11,987 nucleotides of DNA. Origin: Burkholderiales bacterium. Its GTDB lineage: Bacteria > Pseudomonadota > Gammaproteobacteria > Burkholderiales > CAIKXV01. Location: positions 1 to 11,987 of the forward strand of contig JAIENF010000643.1 in NCBI GenBank assembly GCA_019751575.1. Reading direction: 5' to 3'. A program made the translations under genes and the position numbers. Positions 7,273 to 11,987 of this stretch are shown here, piece by piece (position 1 is the stretch's first letter; each line of letters starts with the position of its first letter). The notes below the pieces were generated by a model. It had not been told where the DNA came from, did no database searches, and saw nothing but the letters and a program-made list of their open reading frames with translations.

Positions 7273-8193
7273 TCAGCGCACAGGCCCGGCCGGCTTCAGG
7301 TGCCGGTCGAAGAATTCCATGTAGAGCTCTACCGCCAGCCGCTGCACCGGATCCGGGCCGAAGCGGCCGTCCGCGCCCGGGTAGACCAGGCAGTAGCCGT
7401 GCTCGGGATGCTCGAAGCACGCCCAGTCGGATGCCTTGCCCGCCTCGCGCATCCACTCGTGCGCAAGCTGGAAGATGCCCTGCAGATGGTCGGTGTAGCG
7501 GCCCAGGTGCAGCATCGGCGCCGAGATGCGCGCGATGCGTGCCATCGCCGCCGCCTTGTCCGCGTGCCTGCGCACGACGTCGACCTCGTGGTACTGCAGC
7601 TCGCCGTCGATGCGCGGCGCATCCGGCCCGGTGTCGACCGACAGGAATTCGTGGGATGCCCCCTCCGCGATGACGCCGGCCGCGAGCGGTGCCCCTTCGG
7701 CCGCAGCCTTCAGGATCATCTCGCCGCCATGGCTGATGCCGATCGCGCCGATCGCCTCGGGCCTGATGAACGGCAGGCCCTGCAGATAGCGCCAGATCGC
7801 CGCCAGGTCGTCCGAGTCCAGCGTGGCCGCGGACTTGCGGACGAGGTTCTCGCCACCGCTGATGTCGTCGGCGATGTCCACCGCCGGCCCGCGGCCATAC
7901 GCATGCGGGATCTCGTGGCGATAGTTCACGTACACCACTGCGTAGCCGCGCCGGATCATCGAATCCATCATCGGTCGCAGGCGCTGCGCCTGTGCCAGCA
8001 CATGCGGCATGCCGCCGTGCCCATCGCCGCGGCCCATCGTGATCACCGGAAACGGACCGTCGCCGTCGGGTTTGCGCAGGACGATCGGCACGTAGAGCTC
8101 GTCGCGCGTGGGCACGAAGGTGCAGTGGGCCGGCCACGGCGAGCCCTCGAGCGGTTGCACGAACACGTAACCGGATGCCGCTCCCGTCATCAT
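7273..8193 (-). CDS. Alpha/beta hydrolase (dienelactone hydrolase/S9-like)
   Basis: A 306-residue alpha/beta hydrolase without signal peptide or membrane segment. The nucleophile elbow is GISHGG with S154. Likely acid and base are D235 (GRYTDH) and H265 (HPEHGY). The N-terminal part has the strand and turn VPIVLRKPDGDGPFPVI typical of X-Pro dipeptidyl-peptidase, S9 and acyl-peptide hydrolase-like enzymes, and a MGRGDGHGG segment (53-61) in the oxyanion region. Members cleave esters, amides or lactones, so the substrate cannot be told. ATG at 8193 is preceded by GAGG (8205-8202) at a workable distance; a second ATG follows directly. It is the first intact gene of the minus-strand block and starts 25 bases after the stop of the broken Bug/TctC gene. 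Confidence 0.87.
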   Translation of the reverse strand: MMTGAASGYVFVQPLEGSPWPAHCTFVPTRDELYVPIVLRKPDGDGPFPVITMGRGDGHGGMPHVLAQAQRLRPMMDSMIRRGYAVVYVNYRHEIPHAYGRGPAVDIADDISGGENLVRKSAATLDSDDLAAIWRYLQGLPFIRPEAIGAIGISHGGEMILKAAAEGAPLAAGVIAEGASHEFLSVDTGPDAPRIDGELQYHEVDVVRRHADKAAAMARIARISAPMLHLGRYTDHLQGIFQLAHEWMREAGKASDWACFEHPEHGYCLVYPGADGRFGPDPVQRLAVELYMEFFDRHLKPAGPVR

Positions 8194-8218
8194 GAGGGCA
8201 GCCTCGCCGCGTGCAGCC

Positions 8219-8560
8219 TCACATCGGCTCGATGCCGGCCGCCTCGATCACCTTGCCCCATTTCACGATCTCGCTTGTCAGGAACTTGTCGAAGGCCTCG
8301 GGCGCGGACGGCGATGGTCCTGCACCCGGGTCGAGCAGCACGGCGCGCCCGCGGCGCCTTGGCAGGAGCGAACAGGTCGAACCAGACCGAACGGTCGATG
8401 CCGGGAAATCCCTGCCCGGCCGCCGTCGGGATCTCCGGGCCGACCGGGAAACGCTCGTTGCCGAAGACCCGCAGGATTCTGGCCCGTCCCGAGCGGTTAC
8501 GCAACGGAGCCGCCTGCCCAGATTCGCCGGGAAATCGCCCGGCAGGTCGTCGAAGTCGGG
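8219..8560 (-). pseudogene. Remnant of a second Bug/TctC binding-protein gene (C-terminal part, frameshifted)
   Basis: Three pieces of a Bug/TctC C-terminus lie in order on the minus strand. Piece A (from 8560) reads PDFDDLPGDFPANLG. Piece B (about 8480-8350, a different frame) includes RVFGNERFPVGPEIPT and SVWFDLFAPAKAP. Piece C (about 8310-8219, frame of A again) reads SAPEAFDKFLTSEIVKWG and ends IEPM with TGA at 8221-8219. The intact Bug gene of this window has the matching blocks PSLPNVPTIAESG, MVAPANTP and EQFAAYIKAEIEKWG. Between the APAxxP block and the final helix the remnant has about 17 codons against about 40 in the intact gene, so there is an internal deletion besides two frame changes. 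Nothing like the signal peptide or PFPPGGG region is found upstream; the 5' part is gone. Confidence 0.82.
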
Positions 8561-8648
8561 TGCCGCCGCGGGCTGACGGGCCGATCCTGACGACGCAGGT
8601 GATCGCCCTTCGAGAAACGTTGTCGGCTTCGGCTGTTAAAGAAATCAC

Positions 8649-8675
8649 GCTGACGGTCGTTAAGCTGACGGTCAG
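8649..8675. repeat. Tandem direct repeat with palindrome, possible operator upstream of sco
   Basis: GCTGACGGTC occurs twice, at 8649-8658 and 8664-8673, with a 15-base period. The second copy extends into CTGACGGTCAG (8665-8675), an interrupted palindrome (CTGAC-G-GTCAG). The segment is 117 bases before the sco start and just beyond the upstream edge of the broken Bug gene, so it could serve either direction. No protein can be named. Confidence 0.35.
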
Positions 8676-8677
8676 TC

Positions 8678-8720
8678 CGTCTTGATGCAAGACGCACCGT
8701 GCCCGATCCACGCACGGTGC
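8678..8720. repeat. Two adjacent perfect hairpins in the sco upstream region
   Basis: The first hairpin is CGTCTTG (8678-8684), loop ATG, CAAGACG (8688-8694). The second is GCACCGTGC (8694-8702), a 9-base loop, GCACGGTGC (8712-8720). They share base 8694 and neither is followed by a T-run. They may be a leader structure, a protein-binding site or a Rho-type terminator region; the sequence does not decide. The rest of 8561-8791 shows no gene on either strand. Confidence 0.4.
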
Positions 8721-8781
8721 CGTGATCGCTCCGTTCGATGATGCACACGCTACGCCCCCCGAAAAACGAGGTCGCAGGTGC

Positions 8782-8785
8782 AGGA
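8782..8785 (+). promoter_or_regulatory. Ribosome-binding site of the sco-like gene
   Basis: AGGA, six bases before ATG 8792. The earlier in-frame ATG pair at 8738/8741 and the later ATG at 8849 lack such a site. Confidence 0.5.
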
Positions 8786-8791
8786 CATCCC

Positions 8792-9466
8792 ATGACATTC
8801 CGCCCAGAACAAGGCCGATCCGCGCGTCGGTCTCCCGCGCATCGGCGCATGGATGCATTGCGCCTCGCGCTGTGTGCGTTCTGCCTGGCGCTGCTCGCGC
8901 CTTCCGCGGCGCTGCATGCGCAAGCGCCGCGGCCGCAGACGGATCGTGCCGTGGTCCAGGTTTCCCCGTTTCCGGCGGGCGGGGCATTCGCACTGTCCTC
9001 GGCACGGGGGCCGGTCACGCTGGAGGGGATGCGCGGCAAGGTCGTGCTGCTGTTCTTCGGCTACGTGACCTGTCCCGACATCTGTCCGATGACCCTGGCC
9101 AACCTGCAGCAGGCGGTCGCTCGCCTCAGCCCTGATGAGCGTCGACAGGTACAGGTCGCGTTCGTCACCGTCGATCCGGAACGCGATACCCCTGCCATCC
9201 TGGCCGAATACACCGCTGCCTTCGACCTGCCAGCGGTCGGCCTGACCGGCACGCCGGAACAGATCGCCGAACTGGCCGGGCGATATGCCGCCCAGTACCA
9301 GCGGGTCGAGATGCCGGGCTCGGCGCTGCGTTACGCGGTCAACCACTCCGCTGCGGTCTACCTGATCGATCCCGGCGGCCGACTGCGCCTTCTGCTGCGG
9401 CACACGGCGCCCCCTGCCCGCTTCGCGGACGAGATCCGCCGCCTTCTGAAAGCCGCCAATGGATGA
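8792..9466 (+). CDS. Sco1/SenC/PrrC-family copper-binding thioredoxin-fold protein
   Basis: A 224-residue protein when started at MTFRPEQ. After a basic n-region, a hydrophobic segment (about residues 23-42) ending LHAQA forms a signal peptide or anchor. The thioredoxin-like domain has the Sco copper site: C94 and C98 in TCPDICPM and H185 in [12 protein letters not shown], with [10 protein letters not shown] (126-134). Sco proteins deliver copper to the CuA site of cytochrome oxidase or act as periplasmic thiol-disulfide and copper-redox proteins. All copper ligands are present and length is normal. It opens an operon with a chemoreceptor, a cupredoxin and a cytochrome c, so it may load the cupredoxin or work in the same redox chain. 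The start is uncertain: 8738 gives a longer form and 8849 a shorter one, both keeping the signal segment. Confidence 0.93.
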   Translation: MTFRPEQGRSARRSPAHRRMDALRLALCAFCLALLAPSAALHAQAPRPQTDRAVVQVSPFPAGGAFALSSARGPVTLEGMRGKVVLLFFGYVTCPDICPMTLANLQQAVARLSPDERRQVQVAFVTVDPERDTPAILAEYTAAFDLPAVGLTGTPEQIAELAGRYAAQYQRVEMPGSALRYAVNHSAAVYLIDPGGRLRLLLRHTAPPARFADEIRRLLKAANG

Positions 9467-11114
9467 TCCCAGCCTGCCTGGCCGCCTGCCGCGATTGCTT
9501 GCCGAGTACTCGCTCGGCACCAAGATCCTGGTGTTGTCGTGCGCGGGCATCTTCTCGATGGTCGCGATCTTCGCGGTCGGTGGCTTCGTGATGGCACGTG
9601 CCCTCGACCAGTTCCTCGTTTCCGTGAAGCAGGCCGGCGACGGCGTGCAGATGGCCACCGAGGTGCGTTCGATGGTGCTGGCGATGGAACGCTCTCAGGC
9701 GATGGTGATCGCCGCCACCGATACCGCAGAGGCGACGGCGCTCGCGCGAGAGTCGATCCGCCAGGCGACGCTGCTCGAGGCCTCGGTGCAGAAGATGCAG
9801 GACTTCCACGGCGGCCAGGAAGCGAAGGTCGCGCAGATGCAATCGATGATCAACGAGATAAAGCCGGCCCGGATGCAGATCATCGGTGCGGCACGCTCGG
9901 GTAACGATGCGCGCGCGAACGAACTGGCGGCGGCCGTGGCCGAGCGGTCGCGGCAGATCGAAGCGCTTGCCAACGAGCTGGCCCGGGCAAGCGAGGACAA
10001 CCTCGCCGAGCGGATCGAGGCAAAGAAGCAGGAGACACGCCGCACGCTCGGCGCCATCGCCGCGCTGCTGCTGGCCGCGGTCGGGCTCGCGGTCGTGTCC
10101 GCGCTTTACGGATCGCGCCTGATCGCCGCGCCGCTGATCCGCATGGAAGGCGCGATCGGGGACCTCGCCGCCGGACGGCTGCGCCATGACCTGCACACCA
10201 CCGGCAGCGACGAGATTGCGCGTGCCGCACGGGCGCTCGACCAGTCGTTCGGGAAACTGCGCGACGTGGTCGGGGAGCTCAAGGCCGGCGCACAGGACCT
10301 GGGCAGCGAATCGAACACGCTGAGCGGCATGGCCAGCCAGTTCTCGCGCTCGGCCGGCGAGATACAGGAGGGCATGGCCACGATGAATGGAGCGGCGACC
10401 CAGGTATCGGGCTCGGCGGCCGCGATGTCCGATCGCATCGGCAACCTGTCCTCGGAAGCCGATGCGCTGGCGGGCACGATCTCGCGATCGACCGACAACC
10501 TGGCCGCCACCGCGCAGCAGCTCACAAGCTTCGAATCGAACCTGAGCGGAACGGTGGCGCGAACCCGCGACTTCGCCACCAAGGCGCGCGACATCGGCCG
10601 CATCACGTCCAGCATCGGGGACATCGCCGCCCAGACCAACCTGCTCGCGCTCAATGCCGCGATCGAGGCCGCGCGCGCCGGCGAGCAGGGTCGCGGGTTC
10701 GCGGTGGTGGCCGACGAAGTGCGCAAGCTCGCGGAACGCACCGCGGCTGCCGCGTCCGAGGTCAGTACCCTGGCAGGGACGATCTCACGATCGGCCGACG
10801 ACACCCTGGGATTCCTGGACAGCTCGAGCAGCGAGGCGCGTGACAACGTCGGCCGCATCGCCGCGCTGGTCGAACAGTCGAGGGCGTCCTGCGAGAAGGT
10901 GCGCGAGATGAGCGAGGCGCTGCGCGAATCCGACCAGCTCGCGCGCGCCCAGGCGGGCGCTGTCGAGGAGATCACCGACGTGATTGGCGGGCTCGCACGG
11001 CGGACCGACTCGATCAGTGAATCGGCCTCCGGCCTGGTTCAGGTCGCGACCAGCCTCGACGGCGTGTCGCGCAAGCTGCGCCACTCTGCGGACCATTTCA
11101 CCCTCGTAGCATGA
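9459..11114 (+). CDS. Methyl-accepting chemotaxis protein
   Basis: A 551-residue transmembrane chemoreceptor. TM1 is at about residues 23-46 and TM2 at about 197-217, enclosing a roughly 150-residue, mostly helical periplasmic part that resembles a four-helix-bundle sensor with no recognised ligand motif. A HAMP domain follows (about 221-272, with P225). The long coiled-coil signalling domain has the conserved hairpin tip around [19 protein letters not shown] (399-417) and then [11 protein letters not shown]. It would control CheA/CheW and flagellar or pilus motility. The C-terminus ends HFTLVA without the CheR-binding pentapeptide of E. coli Tar/Tsr. Its ATG overlaps the sco stop by eight bases (ATGGATGA), which suggests coupled translation. 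No che genes are in the window. Context suggests a redox, oxygen or copper-linked signal. Confidence 0.95.
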   Translation: MDDPSLPGRLPRLLAEYSLGTKILVLSCAGIFSMVAIFAVGGFVMARALDQFLVSVKQAGDGVQMATEVRSMVLAMERSQAMVIAATDTAEATALARESIRQATLLEASVQKMQDFHGGQEAKVAQMQSMINEIKPARMQIIGAARSGNDARANELAAAVAERSRQIEALANELARASEDNLAERIEAKKQETRRTLGAIAALLLAAVGLAVVSALYGSRLIAAPLIRMEGAIGDLAAGRLRHDLHTTGSDEIARAARALDQSFGKLRDVVGELKAGAQDLGSESNTLSGMASQFSRSAGEIQEGMATMNGAATQVSGSAAAMSDRIGNLSSEADALAGTISRSTDNLAATAQQLTSFESNLSGTVARTRDFATKARDIGRITSSIGDIAAQTNLLALNAAIEAARAGEQGRGFAVVADEVRKLAERTAAAASEVSTLAGTISRSADDTLGFLDSSSSEARDNVGRIAALVEQSRASCEKVREMSEALRESDQLARAQAGAVEEITDVIGGLARRTDSISESASGLVQVATSLDGVSRKLRHSADHFTLVA

Positions 11115-11146
11115 CCCGAAGACGCACCCTCCCTCACAACCCGGAC

Positions 11147-11152
11147 AAGGAG
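11147..11152 (+). promoter_or_regulatory. Ribosome-binding site of the cupredoxin gene
   Basis: AAGGAG, five bases before a GTG start at 11158. It decides the unusual start codon, as no ATG is near in this frame. Confidence 0.75.
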
Positions 11153-11157
11153 ACGCC

Positions 11158-11472
11158 GTGAAAGCCCCCGCATTGTTGTGCTGCCTGCTGCTGATCTCGA
11201 CCGGAGCCGCCGCGCGCGACTTCATGGTCGACCAGAAGGACAAGAAGTTCAGCGTCAAGGCCCTGAAGATAAAGGTCGGAGACACCGTCGAGTTCCGCAA
11301 CTCGGATACCGTCGCCCACAACGTGTTCTCGCTGTCGGAGGCGCGCTCGTTCGACCTTGGATCCTACCCGCAGGGTCAGTCCAAGCGCGTGACGTTCGAC
11401 AAGCCCGGCCGGGTCGAGATCGAATGCTCGATCCACCCGGCGATGCAGATGCTGGTCGAGGTGGAGAAGTGA
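11158..11472 (+). CDS. Small periplasmic cupredoxin (amicyanin/plastocyanin-like)
   Basis: A 104-residue protein with a GTG start and a short signal peptide (hydrophobic residues 4-15, cleavage near GAAA-RD at about 19). The mature part is a single cupredoxin domain: VKALKIKVGDTVEFRNSD, then H54 in VAHNVFS, and the copper loop CSIHPAMQM with C90 and H93. M96 gives the C-x2-H-x2-M spacing of amicyanin; M98 is the alternative axial ligand. The type 1 copper ligands are therefore complete. Such proteins carry electrons in the periplasm between a dehydrogenase or quinol oxidase and a cytochrome. The stop overlaps the start of the cytochrome c gene (GTGA), so the two are probably made together and may be redox partners. 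It lies 43 bases after the chemoreceptor gene. Confidence 0.92.
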   Translation: MKAPALLCCLLLISTGAAARDFMVDQKDKKFSVKALKIKVGDTVEFRNSDTVAHNVFSLSEARSFDLGSYPQGQSKRVTFDKPGRVEIECSIHPAMQMLVEVEK

Positions 11473-11939
11473 AGCCGGCCGCGGCGATCGCCGCATTCGC
11501 CCTGCTGGTGCATGCGGGGATCGCCAGCGCGCAGGCTGCTGCACCTGCAGAGCCGAAACGGATGGATGCGGGTGCCGCCGTCAAGACATGTGCGGGGACC
11601 GTGACCGACGAATGTGTCGTGCGGCATTTCAAGGATACGCTGGAAGCATCGGTGATCCGTGGACGCCTGGTCTACCAGAACTACTGCACCCTCTGCCATG
11701 GCAAGGAGGGCAAGGGCGACGGCCGCGCGGCACGCCTGCACACGCCGCCGCCCTTCGACCTCACCTTGTCCGCTGCACCGCGCGACTACACGCTGCAGGT
11801 GGTGCGCAGGGGCGGCGAGGCGATGAACCGCGGGAAGGGCATGCCCCCGTGGGGTGACCAGCTCACCGACGAGCAGGTCAACGACATCCTCAACTACCTG
11901 TTCTCGATCCGCCTGCACAAACAGGCCGGGAAAGGTTGA
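11469..11939 (+). CDS. Periplasmic monohaem cytochrome c (class I)
   Basis: A 156-residue protein starting at GTG 11469, which overlaps the cupredoxin stop as GTGA. The frame runs further upstream, but only as a shadow of the cupredoxin gene. A signal peptide covers about residues 1-23 (ending ASAQA). The single haem motif is CTLCH (C73, C76, H77), and M125 in KGMPPWGDQLTDEQ is the likely axial ligand, followed by the usual C-terminal helix VNDILNYLFSI. An N-terminal stretch of about 50 residues before the haem carries a further cysteine pair, C41 and C49, outside the cytochrome core. The family shuttles electrons in the periplasm to terminal oxidases or reductases. The neighbouring cupredoxin is a plausible donor or acceptor. 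Confidence 0.94.
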   Translation: MKPAAAIAAFALLVHAGIASAQAAAPAEPKRMDAGAAVKTCAGTVTDECVVRHFKDTLEASVIRGRLVYQNYCTLCHGKEGKGDGRAARLHTPPPFDLTLSAAPRDYTLQVVRRGGEAMNRGKGMPPWGDQLTDEQVNDILNYLFSIRLHKQAGKG

Positions 11940-11946
11940 TCCCGGC
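11925..11946 (+). terminator. Inverted repeat over the end of the cytochrome gene
   Basis: GCCGGGA (11925-11931) and TCCCGGC (11940-11946) form a perfect 7-bp stem with an 8-base loop that includes the TGA stop. No T-run follows, so an intrinsic terminator is only a weak call. Confidence 0.3.
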
Positions 11947-11987
11947 AGGCTGCCCTCGACCCCGCAGCCCTTGCCGCAAGCCCATGA
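11947..11987. other. Window end, no gene seen
   Basis: The last bases hold no supported feature. An ATG at 11984-11986 could begin a further gene, but there is no clear ribosome-binding site and the reading frame cannot be followed. Confidence 0.3.

Noticed and set aside
7169..8137. Upstream continuation of the amidase frame, giving an 849-residue open frame
   Set aside because: The N-terminal part is Arg/Ala/Gly-rich and resembles no domain; it is the shadow of the intact alpha/beta hydrolase gene on the same strand. A signal peptide begins at 7168.
8649..8720. Repeat cluster as a CRISPR fragment or recombination attachment site
   Set aside because: Repeats are too short and differ from each other, with no spacer pattern, cas gene or integrase in the window.
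8561..9005. Long minus-strand open frame reaching into the sco region
   Set aside because: Beyond the Bug remnant it has no recognisable protein sequence and lies antisense to the sco gene.

Overview
The window is strongly GC-rich and densely coded, with short gaps and several stop/start overlaps. It carries one intact and one broken tripartite-tricarboxylate (Bug/TctC) binding-protein gene, a family greatly expanded in Betaproteobacteria. A betaproteobacterium, probably of the Burkholderiales, is the best guess. This is an inference from gene content; there is no rRNA or other marker in the window.

Layout. (1) 1-1987, plus strand: the 3' end of a medium-chain (quinone oxidoreductase-like) dehydrogenase, a short-chain dehydrogenase (SDR) and a beta-hydroxyacid dehydrogenase of the 3-hydroxyisobutyrate dehydrogenase type. 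(2) 8193 down to 2000, minus strand: an alpha/beta hydrolase, a secreted peptide-amidase-like amidase, an orotate phosphoribosyltransferase (pyrE-like), an M20 carbamoylase/allantoate-amidohydrolase-like hydrolase, a Bug/TctC periplasmic binding protein and a carboxymuconolactone-decarboxylase (CMD) family protein. The two blocks converge at about 1990, over a small inverted repeat that contains both stop codons. (3) 8219-8560, minus strand: remains of a second Bug/TctC gene, lacking its 5' part and broken by frame changes and an internal deletion. (4) 8561-8791: non-coding, with a cluster of short direct and inverted repeats upstream of the last block. (5) 8792-11939, plus strand: an operon of Sco/SenC copper protein, methyl-accepting chemotaxis protein, small cupredoxin and monohaem cytochrome c.

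How the genes may work together. Blocks 1 and 2 look like an accessory catabolic region: a periplasmic solute-binding protein, a secreted amidase, a cytoplasmic alpha/beta hydrolase, a metal-dependent C-N hydrolase and several NAD(P)-dependent dehydrogenases. The substrate cannot be read from sequence. The overlap of the pyrE-like gene with a carbamoylase-type hydrolase hints at a ureido or pyrimidine/hydantoin-like compound, but this is speculative. Block 5 joins copper handling (Sco), a blue-copper protein and a cytochrome c with a membrane chemoreceptor. A receptor inside a four-gene redox operon suggests redox, oxygen or copper taxis, and it is the most unusual arrangement in the window.

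No CRISPR array, tRNA, rRNA, insertion sequence or integrase was seen.
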